From Collimonas antrihumi (GTDB lineage Bacteria; Pseudomonadota; Gammaproteobacteria; Burkholderiales; Burkholderiaceae_D): DNA of 64,000 bases. This document shows positions 44,269 to 53,266 of the stretch, piece by piece. The position numbers were made by a program, and so were the translations under genes. The stretch's first letter is position 1, and each line of letters begins with the position of its first letter. Location of the stretch: positions 372,001 through 436,000 of the forward strand of contig NZ_JAGQED010000001.1 of NCBI RefSeq assembly GCF_018304965.1, read 5' to 3'. The notes under the pieces were generated by a model. The model saw only the letters and a list, made by a program, of their open reading frames with translations, made no database searches and had not been told where the DNA came from.

Positions 44269-44659
44269 CTTGGGCGGTTTCCTTGTCGGTATCGAAAATC
44301 AGAGCCAGAGCGACTTTACGTCCCTCGGCCATTAAAATGTTGTAAGTCCGGCAAGCCGCCTGGTTATCCATGCACTCGACGCCGATGCGGCGCGAGGTCA
44401 GCACGGTGGTCAGTTTCGGATGCACGAATCGTTGGCGCGAGCCGGTGCCGAGGATCACGACATCGGGCCGGGTGCTGTCTATATGCGCAAAATGCTCGGC
44501 GTGGAGGGCGTCGAAATTGCTGACCGGCCAGGCCACCGGCGCCGCTTCAGGCAGCACCAGCAGGCTGTACTCGTAGCGGACGGCGTTGATTTCCACGCCC
44601 TTGTCGTCGTAGGCTGTGACTGTCTGATACTGTTGGGTCGATGTGGTATGTAGCTTCAT
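44261..44659 (-). CDS. DUF498/Mth938-domain protein at head of arn operon
   Basis: 132 aa from the ATG at 44659; the upstream in-frame start at 44701 only adds 14 unconserved residues. The Mth938-like fold is shown by RPDVVILGTGSRQRFVHPKL and TYNILMAEGRKVALALIF. The family includes mitochondrial NDUFAF3 and has no agreed bacterial function. The 8-bp overlap with arnT puts it in the same transcript, probably as first gene. I see no pathway reason for it to act on Ara4N. Confidence 0.85.
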   Translation of the reverse strand: MKLHTTSTQQYQTVTAYDDKGVEINAVRYEYSLLVLPEAAPVAWPVSNFDALHAEHFAHIDSTRPDVVILGTGSRQRFVHPKLTTVLTSRRIGVECMDNQAACRTYNILMAEGRKVALALIFDTDKETAQDA

Positions 44660-45030
44660 TGCATTATTTTTACTCGTTGAGGGAAAAATCCTACCCGCCA
44701 ATAATTAGCAAAACCACAGGATAGACCGCAGACGATGTGCAAATTTCCGGAAAATGGAAAATAAAGTGCTGCATTGTAGCGTTTTCCGTCGCGGAACTTG
44801 CGTTATTGATTGATAAAACCTCACGCTTTCGGCAGAATGGGTGGTTCGGGCAGTGATTTGTGCACTGCCAGAAAGCTGTCTGAAAAGTCGTGAAATAGCC
44901 TGGAGCGCCCTTACAAGGGGCTGTTGCTTGCATTTGCTGCGGCGCACGTAATCAAGTGTGACGATACCTCAATTTTCCAGACGGCTTTTTAAAGCTCGAT
45001 AATGTTGCGTAAAATACAAGGAATTGTGCT
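44660..45030. other. Divergent intergenic region between DUF498-arn operon and alaA
   Basis: 371 bp without a convincing gene. It must hold the arn-operon promoter (minus) and the alaA promoter (plus). A perfect hairpin GGCAGTG (44849-44855)/CACTGCC (44863-44869) lies in the middle. I could not find a clear PmrA-type direct repeat (CTTAAN pattern). AAGGA at 45018-45022 serves alaA. Confidence 0.5.
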
Positions 45031-46260
45031 GTGCGACCGATTCAAAAATCGAAAAAACTAGATGACGTTTGTTATGACATTCGCGGCCCGGTGCTGGAAA
45101 AGGCGCGGCAAATGGAAGAAGAAGGTCACAAGATCATCAAGCTGAACATCGGCAACCTGGCCGTGTTCGGTTTCGAGCCGCCTGATGAAATCGTGCAGGA
45201 CATGATTCTCAACATGGGCAACGCTTCGGGCTATACCGATTCCAAAGGCATGTTCGCGCCACGCAAGTCGGTGATGCATTATTGCCAGCAAAAAAATATC
45301 CAGGGCGTCACGATTGACGATATCTACCTGGGTAACGGCGCTTCGGAGCTGATCGTGATGAGCATGAACGCCTTGCTCAACACTGGCGATGAGGTACTGG
45401 TGCCGGCGCCGGATTATCCGCTTTGGACTGCAGCGGTCAGCTTGTCCGGCGGCACCCCGCGTCATTATGTTTGCGACGAGCAAGCCGGCTGGTTTCCCGA
45501 TATCGAAGATATCAAAAAGAAAATCAATTCGAATACCCGGGCGATTGTCGTCATCAACCCGAACAACCCTACCGGCGCCTTGTACCCGGTGGAGCTGCTG
45601 CAAGAGATCGTCGATCTGGCGCGCCAGCATCAACTGATCATTTTTGCCGACGAAATCTACGACAAGGTGCTGTATGACGGCGCGACCCATACCTCGCTGG
45701 CCTCGCTGGCCGACGACGTGCTGTTCATTACCTTCAACGGTTTGTCGAAAAACTATCGTTCTTGCGGCTATCGTGCCGGCTGGATGGTGGTGTCGGGTGA
45801 GAAAAAACATGCCAAGAGTTATATCGAAGGCTTGAATATGCTGGCGTCCATGCGTCTGTGCGCCAATGCGCCGGGCCAATACGCGATCCAGACGGCGCTG
45901 GGCGGCTACCAGAGCATCAATGACCTGGTCGGCCCGCACGGGCGTTTGACGCGTCAGCGCGACCTGGCCTACAAGTTGCTGACCGATATCCCGGGTGTCA
46001 CCTGCGTCAAGCCGAAGGCAGCGCTGTACATGTTTCCGCGCCTGGATCCGAAGATATATCCGATTGCAGACGATCAGGATTTCGCCTACGAATTACTGGC
46101 CGAGCAGCGCGTGCTGATTGTGCAAGGCACCGGTTTCAACTGCCCGACGCCGGACCATTTCCGCGTGGTGTTTTTGCCCAACACCGACGATCTGGAGGAA
46201 TCGATGGGGCGCATTGCGAATTTCCTCGAAGGTTATCGGCGGCACCACGGCACGGCTTGA
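45031..46260 (+). CDS. alaA: Glutamate-pyruvate aminotransferase AlaA
   Basis: 409 aa from a GTG with AAGGA 8 bases upstream. The first residues, RPIQKSKKLDDVCYDIRGPVLEKARQ, follow the E. coli AlaA (YfbQ) N-terminus closely. The PLP lysine is in NGLSKNYRSCGYRAGW and the substrate-binding motif in VINPNNPTGAL. It makes alanine from pyruvate and glutamate in the cytosol. hom follows in the same direction, separated by a repeat-bearing gap. Confidence 0.93.
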   Translation: MRPIQKSKKLDDVCYDIRGPVLEKARQMEEEGHKIIKLNIGNLAVFGFEPPDEIVQDMILNMGNASGYTDSKGMFAPRKSVMHYCQQKNIQGVTIDDIYLGNGASELIVMSMNALLNTGDEVLVPAPDYPLWTAAVSLSGGTPRHYVCDEQAGWFPDIEDIKKKINSNTRAIVVINPNNPTGALYPVELLQEIVDLARQHQLIIFADEIYDKVLYDGATHTSLASLADDVLFITFNGLSKNYRSCGYRAGWMVVSGEKKHAKSYIEGLNMLASMRLCANAPGQYAIQTALGGYQSINDLVGPHGRLTRQRDLAYKLLTDIPGVTCVKPKAALYMFPRLDPKIYPIADDQDFAYELLAEQRVLIVQGTGFNCPTPDHFRVVFLPNTDDLEESMGRIANFLEGYRRHHGTA

Positions 46261-46279
46261 CGGACGCAAAAGCATTGGC

Positions 46280-46346
46280 CGTCATTGGTGACCCCGACTA
46301 GGCGTCCCCGACTAGGTGTCCCCGACATTCCCGCGAACGCGGGGAC
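46280..46346 (+). repeat. REP element with decayed short tandem head
   Basis: Three near-repeats (CGTCATTGGTGACCC 46280-46294, CGACTAGGCGTCCC 46295-46308, CGACTAGGTGTCCC 46309-46322) run straight into a REP palindrome, CGACATTCCCGCG-AA-CGCGGGGAC-like (46323-46346). The same layout, better preserved, is found at 55921-56064. It sits in the alaA-hom gap. Confidence 0.7.
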
Positions 46347-46427
46347 GGCGGAGTTTTAGGGCTGCGGTAGGCGATATATTAGGTGGCAGGCTTTTTTATT
46401 CAATTTTTTTTACAAACAACAGAGATC

Positions 46428-47738
46428 ATGAAATCCATCAAGGTAGGTTTGCTTGGCATAGGTACGGTCGGTTCCGGCACGTTCAACGTATTGAAGCGTA
46501 ATCAGCAAGAAATTGCAGCGCGCGCAGGGAGAGCTATTGAGATTACGATGGTGGCCGATCTCGACGTCGAGCGCGCCAGGCAACTGACCAACGGTGAAGT
46601 CACTGTGGTGAACGACGCCAAACTGGTCGTCAACGATCCCGATATCGACATCGTCATCGAATTGATCGGCGGCTACGGCATCGCCAAGGATCTGGTGCTG
46701 CAGGCGATTGCCAACGGCAAGCACGTGGTCACTGCCAACAAGGCGTTGATTGCAACGCATGGCAACGAGATTTTCAAGGCGGCGCAAGAGAAGGGCGTGA
46801 TCGTTGCCTTTGAGGCCGCGGTTGCCGGCGGCATTCCTATCATCAAAGCACTGCGCGAAGGCTTGACGGCCAACAGCATCCAATGGATCGCCGGCATCAT
46901 CAACGGCACCACCAATTTCATCCTGTCAGAAATGCGCGACAAGGGACTCGACTTCGATGTCGTGCTGAAGGAAGCGCAACGCCTGGGATATGCCGAAGCC
47001 GATCCGACCTTCGATATCGAGGGCGTGGACGCTGCCCACAAGCTGACCATCATGGCCTCGATTGCGTTCGGCATCCCGGTGCAGTTCAACAAAGCGCATG
47101 TGGAAGGTATTACCAAGCTGCAGGCAACCGATATCCGCTACGCCGAGCAACTCGGCTATCGCATCAAGCTGCTCGGCATCACCAAGCGCACTGCGGGCGG
47201 CATCGAGTTGCGCGTGCATCCGACGCTGATTCCAAGTGCGCGCCTGATCGCCAATGTCGAAGGCGCGATGAATGCGGTGCTGGTGCGCGGCGACGCTGTG
47301 GGCGATACGCTGTATTACGGCAAAGGCGCCGGCGCCGAGCCTACCGCTTCGGCAGTGATCGCCGACCTGGTCGACATCACTCGCCTGGCGACTGCCGATC
47401 CTGAGCATCGCGTGCCGCATCTGGCGTTCCAGCCGAATGCCATGGCTGATACGCCGATCCTGCCGATGGCGGAAATCACCACCAGCTATTATCTGCGCAT
47501 GCACGTCGCCGATCAGCCTGGAGTGCTGGCCGATGTCACGCGGATCCTGGCGGACTCGTCGATTTCGATCGACGCCATGCTGCAAAAAGAACCGGCAGCG
47601 AACGAGACCCAGACGGATATCATCATGCTGACGCATCAGACGCAGGAAAAAAATGTCGAAGCGGCGATCGCAAAGATCGAAGCCCTGGCGACCGTGGTTG
47701 GCTCAGTGACCAAGATCCGGTTGGAAGAGTTGGGTTAA
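46428..47738 (+). CDS. hom: Homoserine dehydrogenase
   Basis: 436 aa from the ATG at 46428; an earlier in-frame start at 46383 adds hydrophobic leader-like residues that the family lacks. N-terminal nucleotide-binding GLLGIGTVGSGT, catalytic region GGIPIIKALREGL and INGTTNFIL, and a C-terminal ACT domain (about 355-432, MHVADQPGVLADVTRIL) for feedback by threonine. It reduces aspartate semialdehyde to homoserine for Thr and Met. thrC, its frequent neighbour, does not follow; a terminator and a convergent gene do. Confidence 0.95.
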   Translation: MKSIKVGLLGIGTVGSGTFNVLKRNQQEIAARAGRAIEITMVADLDVERARQLTNGEVTVVNDAKLVVNDPDIDIVIELIGGYGIAKDLVLQAIANGKHVVTANKALIATHGNEIFKAAQEKGVIVAFEAAVAGGIPIIKALREGLTANSIQWIAGIINGTTNFILSEMRDKGLDFDVVLKEAQRLGYAEADPTFDIEGVDAAHKLTIMASIAFGIPVQFNKAHVEGITKLQATDIRYAEQLGYRIKLLGITKRTAGGIELRVHPTLIPSARLIANVEGAMNAVLVRGDAVGDTLYYGKGAGAEPTASAVIADLVDITRLATADPEHRVPHLAFQPNAMADTPILPMAEITTSYYLRMHVADQPGVLADVTRILADSSISIDAMLQKEPAANETQTDIIMLTHQTQEKNVEAAIAKIEALATVVGSVTKIRLEELG

Positions 47739-47838
47739 GCGATTGGCCACACCGTACAGCGCACCAAGGAACTGAAGAACTTCATCGTCGCGAGGTAAGG
47801 GCCGGGAGAAATTGCCCGCGTCATGCAAAAAAGCGTGC

Positions 47839-47877
47839 AAAAAAGCCGTTGCAGATGTCATATCTGCAGCGGCTTTT
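47839..47877. terminator. Bidirectional terminator between hom and yicC
   Basis: Stem AAAAGCCGTTGCAGAT (47841-47856) with ATCTGCAGCGGCTTTT (47862-47877), one mismatch, five-base loop. T runs follow on both strands (four on plus, six on minus), so it can end both convergent transcripts. Confidence 0.85.
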
Positions 47878-47902
47878 CAGTTTACGGCGATACAACGGCT
47901 TG

Positions 47903-48811
47903 CTATTCGAGGTTTTGCACCTGTTCGCGCATCTGATCGATCAGCAACTTCAATTCCATCGACGCATCCGCCAGCTCCTTGATCGCAGCTTTCGAGCCAA
48001 CCGTGTTCGCTTCACGATTCAATTCCTGCATCATGAAATCCAGGCGCTTGCCAACCTGACCGCCTTTTTTCAGGATGTGGCGGGTTTCGCCCAGGTGTGC
48101 CGCCAGTCGTGATAATTCTTCGGCAATGTCGATGCGGATGCCATACAGGGTGACTTCCTGGCGGATCCGGTCCAGCGCTTCTTCACGCGACAGACTTGAA
48201 TTGTTGGCATCCTGTTGCGCCAGGCCAAGCGCCTCCTGCATGCGCTCAATGGCTTTTTGCTGGAACTGCGCCACCACCTGCGGTACCAGCGGCGTGATGC
48301 GCTGTACGATGGCTTCCATGGCTTCGATACGGGCGATCAGGGTGGCCTGCAACGCCGCCCCCTCACGTGCGCGCGACTCGACGAATGCCTCTAGCGTTGC
48401 TCTCATGGTGGCCTGGATATCAGCTTGCAATGTATCCTGGCTGATCACCGCTTCTTCGATAACGCCAGGCCAGCGCAGCAATTCATTGACGGTGAGCGGC
48501 GCCGCTTCGATGAATTGCTGGCGTACCGCGCTTTGCAAATCGGCAAGGGAAGCCAGCAGCGTCGTGTTCAGGGCTTGCGATGCCCCGGAGGCAGTCTTGC
48601 GCCCGAAACTCAGCCGGCATTCGACTTTGCCGCGTGCAATGCGGCCGATGATGGCCTCGCGCAACGCCGGTTCGAGCGAGCGCAGATCGTCATTGATGCG
48701 GAATTGCAGGTCGAGAAAGCGCGAATTGACGCTCTTGATTTCGATGGTAATCGTGCCTGCGGCCGTCTCGCGATTGTTGACGGCGTAACCTGTCATGCTA
48801 CAGATAGTCAA
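47903..48811 (-). CDS. yicC: YicC family endoribonuclease
   Basis: 302 aa. The N-terminus SMTGYA, followed by EIKSVNSRFLDLQFR, and the C-terminal KRLDFMMQELNREANTVGSKA are family signatures. A TTG start is chosen because AAAGGA lies 7 bases upstream and the extra residues match the MxxSMT pattern of homologues. YicC-type proteins are metal-dependent ribonucleases that act on RNA turnover, including small RNAs. It is divergent from the kinase gene. Confidence 0.9.
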   Translation of the reverse strand: MTICSMTGYAVNNRETAAGTITIEIKSVNSRFLDLQFRINDDLRSLEPALREAIIGRIARGKVECRLSFGRKTASGASQALNTTLLASLADLQSAVRQQFIEAAPLTVNELLRWPGVIEEAVISQDTLQADIQATMRATLEAFVESRAREGAALQATLIARIEAMEAIVQRITPLVPQVVAQFQQKAIERMQEALGLAQQDANNSSLSREEALDRIRQEVTLYGIRIDIAEELSRLAAHLGETRHILKKGGQVGKRLDFMMQELNREANTVGSKAAIKELADASMELKLLIDQMREQVQNLE

Positions 48812-48906
48812 AATGCTGTCCTTTGTTTCTGGTTTGCAAGGGTTTTTCTTTACAAGTCAGCGATTTATCAAGACAATCCTTACACCAATTACTAGGGTAG
48901 GATCGC

Positions 48907-49923
48907 ATGGCCGCGCAAAACAATGCACCATTGCCTGACGGGCTAAAAATTGCTGGATACCGCATTGTAAAGAAGATTGCTTCTGGCGGGTTCAGTATTG
49001 TCTATCTGGCATACGATGAGGATGGCAACGCAGTCGCCATCAAAGAATATCTGCCAAGTTCGCTGGCGTTACGACAGTGGGGCGAACTGGCACCGGCAAT
49101 TTCGCCGGAAAACCTGCCGACCTTCAGGATCGGCCTTAAATGCTTTTTCGAGGAAGGCCGCGCGTTGGCGCGCATCGCGCATCCGAACGTGGTGAGCGTT
49201 ATCAATTTCTTCCGCGCCAATGAAACGGTGTACATGGTGATGGCTTACGAGTCCGGGCGTTCGCTGCAGGAGCATATCCTGCGCCGCCGTGACAAAGGGG
49301 AGAAGCCGCTGGTATCCGAAAAATTCATCCGCAAGATGTTCCGTCACGTGATGAACGGCTTGCGCGAGGTGCATACGCATAAGCTGCTGCATCTGGACTT
49401 GAAGCCGGCAAATATCTATTTGCGCGCCGACGGCACGCCGATCTTGCTGGACTTCGGCGCCGCCCGCCAGACCCTGCGCTCCGATTCGCCTAAGCTGTAT
49501 CCCATGTATACGCCGGGTTTCGCCCCGGCCGAACTATATGAACGCAATGGCAACCTGGGGCCGTGGACCGACATCTACAGTATCGGCGCCTCGATTTTTG
49601 CCTGCATGGTCGGCGCGCCGCCGCAACCGGTGGATCAGCGCAAGGTCAACGACAAGATGGAAGGGCATTTCCGCAAGCTTGAAGGCCTGTATTCGCCCGA
49701 ATTGATCCAGGTGGTGCGCTGGTGCCTGATGATCGATCCGCTGCAACGGCCGCAAAGCGTGTTCGCGGTGCAGCGCGCTTTGATGGAGCCGGTGCAGGAA
49801 GAAGAGGTTAGCGTGCGCGATATGGTGACGCGCAAGATACGCAGTGTCTTTTTCACGCATATCCAGTTCCGCCGGAAGCCTGAGAGCAATCCGGATACAA
49901 CGATCCAGGAAAACACGCAGTAA
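48907..49923 (+). CDS. Ser/Thr protein kinase (Hanks type)
   Basis: 338 aa. The kinase fold is complete: glycine loop IASGGFSIVYLAY, Lys46 in VAIKEYLP, catalytic HLDLKPANI with Asp164, metal-binding DFG at 182-184 and PGFAPAELY activation segment. There is no membrane helix or sensor domain, so it acts in the cytosol. The PP2C phosphatase gene 96 bp downstream is its likely antagonist. Such kinase/phosphatase pairs can tune T6SS in other species (PpkA/PppA), but this one lies 26 kb from the T6SS and next to rph, so that link is not supported. Confidence 0.92.
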   Translation: MAAQNNAPLPDGLKIAGYRIVKKIASGGFSIVYLAYDEDGNAVAIKEYLPSSLALRQWGELAPAISPENLPTFRIGLKCFFEEGRALARIAHPNVVSVINFFRANETVYMVMAYESGRSLQEHILRRRDKGEKPLVSEKFIRKMFRHVMNGLREVHTHKLLHLDLKPANIYLRADGTPILLDFGAARQTLRSDSPKLYPMYTPGFAPAELYERNGNLGPWTDIYSIGASIFACMVGAPPQPVDQRKVNDKMEGHFRKLEGLYSPELIQVVRWCLMIDPLQRPQSVFAVQRALMEPVQEEEVSVRDMVTRKIRSVFFTHIQFRRKPESNPDTTIQENTQ

Positions 49924-50019
49924 AAAACACACAATAGACAGGCAATACGCGTGCGGCGATGAGCCGCGTTATTGTTCCCGGTTTTTTAGCTGCATTTTTA
50001 GCAAGAATTGTACATAGTC

Positions 50020-50934
50020 ATGCGATTTTCTGTTTATCAAGAAAGCCATATCGGCGGCCGCAAGGTCAACCAGGACCGGATGGGCTACAGCTTCACGCGT
50101 GACGCCTTGTTGCTGTTGCTGACCGACGGCATGGGCGGTCACCTGCACGGCGAGATCGCCGCCAACATTGCGATGCAGACCATCGGTTCGTTGTTCCAGA
50201 AGAATGCGCAGCCTTATATCAAGAAGCCGGAGCGCTTTCTGGAGGACGCTTTCTACGCCGCGCACATGGAAATCCATCGTTACCGGGAAGTGCACAAGCT
50301 GTCGGAAACCCCGCGCACCACGGTGGTGGCCTGCCTGATCCAGCACAACAGCGCATTCTGGGCGCACTGCGGCGATTCGCGCCTGTACTGGATGCGTAAT
50401 GGCCAGATCCTGGCGCGCACCCGCGATCACTCGCGCATCGAAAGCCTGATTGCGCAAGGCAAGGCCGATCCATCCGAGCGCGCTACCCATCCAGACCGCA
50501 ACAAGCTGTTCAACTGCCTCGGCGCGACCAATATGCCGATCGTAGAACTGTCGCGTCGCGTCAGCCTGCAGGCAGGCGATGTCGTGCTGTTGTGCTCCGA
50601 CGGCTTATGGTCGATGTTGCCCGATCACGTATTGGCGCAACGGCTGCAAACCAGCACCATTGTGCGGGCAGTACCGGAGCTGGTGAACAATGCGCTTGGG
50701 ATTGCCGGCAAAACCAGCGATAATGTTACTGCTTTGGCAATGGCCTGGGGCAGCGACCCGAATATCGACGATCCCTCCAGTTCGATCGTTACCCATACGC
50801 TGCCGATTGGCAGCCTGACCACCACCATCCAGGCACCGCGACTCGGGGCGACAGATGCTCCGGAGGGTTTCAGCGATGCCGATATCGAACAGGCGATTGC
50901 GGAAATCCGCGGCGCCATTGAAAAGAATATTTAA
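50020..50934 (+). CDS. PP2C-type protein phosphatase
   Basis: 304 aa from the ATG at 50020 (RFSVYQESHIGGRKVNQDR); a TTG four codons earlier is possible. Metal-binding motifs of the PPM family are present: NQDR, TDGMGGH (Asp36), CGDSRLY, SDGLW and DNVTAL. It removes phosphate from Ser/Thr of kinase targets. rph follows after 9 bp, so the three genes probably form one transcript. Confidence 0.92.
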   Translation: MRFSVYQESHIGGRKVNQDRMGYSFTRDALLLLLTDGMGGHLHGEIAANIAMQTIGSLFQKNAQPYIKKPERFLEDAFYAAHMEIHRYREVHKLSETPRTTVVACLIQHNSAFWAHCGDSRLYWMRNGQILARTRDHSRIESLIAQGKADPSERATHPDRNKLFNCLGATNMPIVELSRRVSLQAGDVVLLCSDGLWSMLPDHVLAQRLQTSTIVRAVPELVNNALGIAGKTSDNVTALAMAWGSDPNIDDPSSSIVTHTLPIGSLTTTIQAPRLGATDAPEGFSDADIEQAIAEIRGAIEKNI

Positions 50935-50943
50935 GGAATTTAC

Positions 50944-51678
50944 ATGCTGCCTATTACCCGTCCCAGCGGACGTGCCGCCGATGCTTTGCGCACCGTCCGC
51001 CTGACCCGCAATTACACCAAGCACGCCGAAGGTTCGGTACTGGTCGAATTCGGCGACACCAAGGTTATCTGTACCGCCAGCCTGGAAGAAAAAGTCCCGG
51101 GCTTCCTGAAGGGCAAAGGGCAGGGCTGGCTGACGGCTGAATACGGCATGTTGCCGCGTTCTACCAATACCCGCATGGACCGCGAAGCGGCACGGGGCAA
51201 GCAATCCGGCCGCACCCAGGAAATCCAGCGTTTGATCGGGCGTTCATTACGGGCGGCATTCGACCTGGAGGCATTCGGCGAGCGCACCTTGCATCTGGAT
51301 TGCGACGTGATCCAGGCTGACGGCGGCACCCGCACCGCATCGATTACCGGCGCCATGGTGGCGGCTTACGATGCATTTTCCCGGTTGTTGGAAAGCAAGG
51401 CGATCGCAGCGATTCCCTTGAAGCACTTTGTCGCGGCGATTTCGGTCGGTGTCTATCAAGGCACGCCGGTGCTGGACCTGGACTATGTCGAGGATTCCGG
51501 TTGCGATACCGATATGAATGTGGTGATGACCGATGCCGGCCATTTCATCGAAGTGCAGGGTACGGCAGAAGGTGTTGCTTTCGACCGGCCTACGTTGAAT
51601 AGCTTGCTGGATCTGGCGCAAGGCGGGATCGGCGAGTTGATCCAGTTGCAAAAACAAGCGTTGGGTTTGGCTGAATAA
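50944..51678 (+). CDS. rph: Ribonuclease PH
   Basis: 244 aa, full length. Conserved phosphate-binding and catalytic segments: [32 protein letters not shown] and the metal-binding [17 protein letters not shown]. RNase PH trims tRNA 3' ends by phosphorolysis. AAGGAA upstream sets the start. In related bacteria rdgB often follows; here tatD follows after 80 bp. Confidence 0.97.
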   Translation: MLPITRPSGRAADALRTVRLTRNYTKHAEGSVLVEFGDTKVICTASLEEKVPGFLKGKGQGWLTAEYGMLPRSTNTRMDREAARGKQSGRTQEIQRLIGRSLRAAFDLEAFGERTLHLDCDVIQADGGTRTASITGAMVAAYDAFSRLLESKAIAAIPLKHFVAAISVGVYQGTPVLDLDYVEDSGCDTDMNVVMTDAGHFIEVQGTAEGVAFDRPTLNSLLDLAQGGIGELIQLQKQALGLAE

Positions 51679-51758
51679 CATTCCGCGTGGGCACAAAAAC
51701 GTGCCCACGATACGCTGGCGTTATCGATGGTTTGTGCGTAAGCGATATAATCCTGTCT

Positions 51759-52553
51759 ATGTATATCGATTCCCACTGCCATATCAATTTTCCGGAGCTG
51801 TCCGCCAGGATGCCGGAAGTACTCGCCAAGATGGCGCAAAACCAGGTTACCCATGCGTTGTGCGTATCGGTCGACCTGCCTGATTTCCCGCAAGTGCTGG
51901 AACTGGCCAAGACCTATCCGCATATCTATGCTTCAGTCGGAGTTCACCCTGATTATGAAGATACGCCAGAGCCTAGCGTCGACGATCTGATTCGTCTTTC
52001 CGATCACCCGAAGATCATCGCCATCGGTGAAACCGGCCTTGATTATTACCGTTTGCAAGGCGACCTGGAATGGCAGCGCGAGCGCTTTCGCCGCCACATC
52101 CGGGCTTCGCGGGCGACCGGCAAGCCTTTGATCATTCATACCCGTGCTGCCTCGGCAGACACCATCCGCATCATGCAGGAAGAGGGCGCCGGCACCGATG
52201 CCGGCGGCGCCGGCGGCGTGATGCACTGTTTTACCGAATCGCTGGAGGTGGCCGAGGCGTCGATGGCGATGGGTTTTTATATTTCGTTTTCCGGCATCGT
52301 CACGTTCAAGAGCGCCAAGGAGTTGCAAGCCGTCGCTTTGGCGGTGCCTTTGAGCAGCACCTTGATTGAAACCGATTCACCCTATCTGGCGCCGGTACCG
52401 CATCGCGGCAAAATGAACGAGCCGGGCTGGGTCATGCATGTCGGTGAATTCCTGGCTAACCTGAAGGGTGTGCCGGCGACGCAGGTGGCGCAGCAAACCA
52501 CCGATAATTTCTTCAATTTGTTCAAACTGGCAAAGGATCAGGCGCATGCCTAA
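51759..52553 (+). CDS. tatD: TatD family metal-dependent deoxyribonuclease
   Basis: 264 aa from the ATG at 51759, which begins MYIDSHCHIN, the first metal motif; the upstream in-frame ATG at 51687 would add 24 unrelated residues. Other motifs: GETGLDYY, HTRAA, MHCFTES and ETDSPYLAP. TatD enzymes are exonucleases with 3'-5' activity, used in DNA repair and damage tolerance. The stop overlaps the ankyrin gene start by 8 bp. Confidence 0.92.
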   Translation: MYIDSHCHINFPELSARMPEVLAKMAQNQVTHALCVSVDLPDFPQVLELAKTYPHIYASVGVHPDYEDTPEPSVDDLIRLSDHPKIIAIGETGLDYYRLQGDLEWQRERFRRHIRASRATGKPLIIHTRAASADTIRIMQEEGAGTDAGGAGGVMHCFTESLEVAEASMAMGFYISFSGIVTFKSAKELQAVALAVPLSSTLIETDSPYLAPVPHRGKMNEPGWVMHVGEFLANLKGVPATQVAQQTTDNFFNLFKLAKDQAHA

Positions 52554-53262
52554 CTTATTTAATCGCATGATCAATCGCATGAGCATGCGTTCGCATTTTT
52601 CAGCATTTTTGTTGTTGCTGTTGGCGCTGGCTTGTCTGCCGTCCGTGAGTCATGCAGCTAGTAATGAAAGCAAAAATGCCGACGCCTTTGCCAAGGCTGT
52701 CCAGTTGGATGACGAGCGCGGCATGAAGAAACTTCTGGCGGCCGGCGTTGATCCGAACCTGGTGGCGCAAAAGCAACGTGGCGAAACCGGCTTGATGCTG
52801 GCCGTGCATGAAGACTCGAAGAAAGTGTTCAACGTCTTGCTCAATGCGCACGGCATTGATCTCAACCTGCGCTCGCGCAACGGCGACACCGCTTTGATGA
52901 TTGCGTCCTACAAGGGCGACGTGGCGGCAGTCAAAGCTTTACTGGACAAGGAAGCCGAGCCCAACAACACTGGCTGGACGGCGCTGCACTATGCAGCCGC
53001 GATCGGTAATGATGAAATCGTGCAGATGCTGCTGGATGCCTCGGCCTACATCGATGCCGGCTCACCCAACAACACGACGCCGATCATGATGGCTGCGCGC
53101 GCCGGCAAGATCATGACAGTCAAGCTGCTGCTCGACAGCGGCGCCGATGTCACCTTGAAAAACGATGTCGGCATGACGGCGATCGACCTTGCCAGGAAAT
53201 TCGATCACAACGACATCGCCGACGGCTTGACGCATCGCCTCAAGCAAGCCGGCAAGCTGTAA
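52546..53262 (+). CDS. Secreted ankyrin-repeat protein
   Basis: 238 aa from an ATG inside the last codons of tatD. A Sec-type signal peptide follows a positively charged start (about residues 1-38, ending VSHAAS), so the mature protein is periplasmic. About four ankyrin repeats fill the rest, for example GDTALMIASYKGDVAAVKALLD, GWTALHYAAAIGNDEIVQMLLD and TPIMMAARAGKIMTVKLLLD. The family works by protein binding; the partner is unknown. It converges on lldD, with only four bases between the stops. Confidence 0.9.
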   Translation: MPNLFNRMINRMSMRSHFSAFLLLLLALACLPSVSHAASNESKNADAFAKAVQLDDERGMKKLLAAGVDPNLVAQKQRGETGLMLAVHEDSKKVFNVLLNAHGIDLNLRSRNGDTALMIASYKGDVAAVKALLDKEAEPNNTGWTALHYAAAIGNDEIVQMLLDASAYIDAGSPNNTTPIMMAARAGKIMTVKLLLDSGADVTLKNDVGMTAIDLARKFDHNDIADGLTHRLKQAGKL

Positions 53263-53266
53263 TCAC

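Noticed and set aside
44691-44933. 80-residue minus-strand frame upstream of DUF498
   Set aside because: No ribosome-binding site, low-complexity composition and no recognisable family; it is more likely untranslated leader and promoter DNA.
47739-47798. Short frame after hom reading AIGHTVQRTKELKNFIVAR then stop
   Set aside because: It looks like a possible gene remnant, but it is too short to assign and has no start or ribosome-binding site.
49935-49985. GCGGC-GATGA-GCCGC hairpin between kinase and phosphatase genes as a terminator
   Set aside because: The stem has only five pairs and the T run is not directly attached.
48907-50934. Kinase/phosphatase pair as a PpkA/PppA-type T6SS control module
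   Set aside because: The pair lies about 26 kb from the T6SS, next to rph and yicC, and the kinase has no membrane or sensor domain. No FHA protein gene is present.
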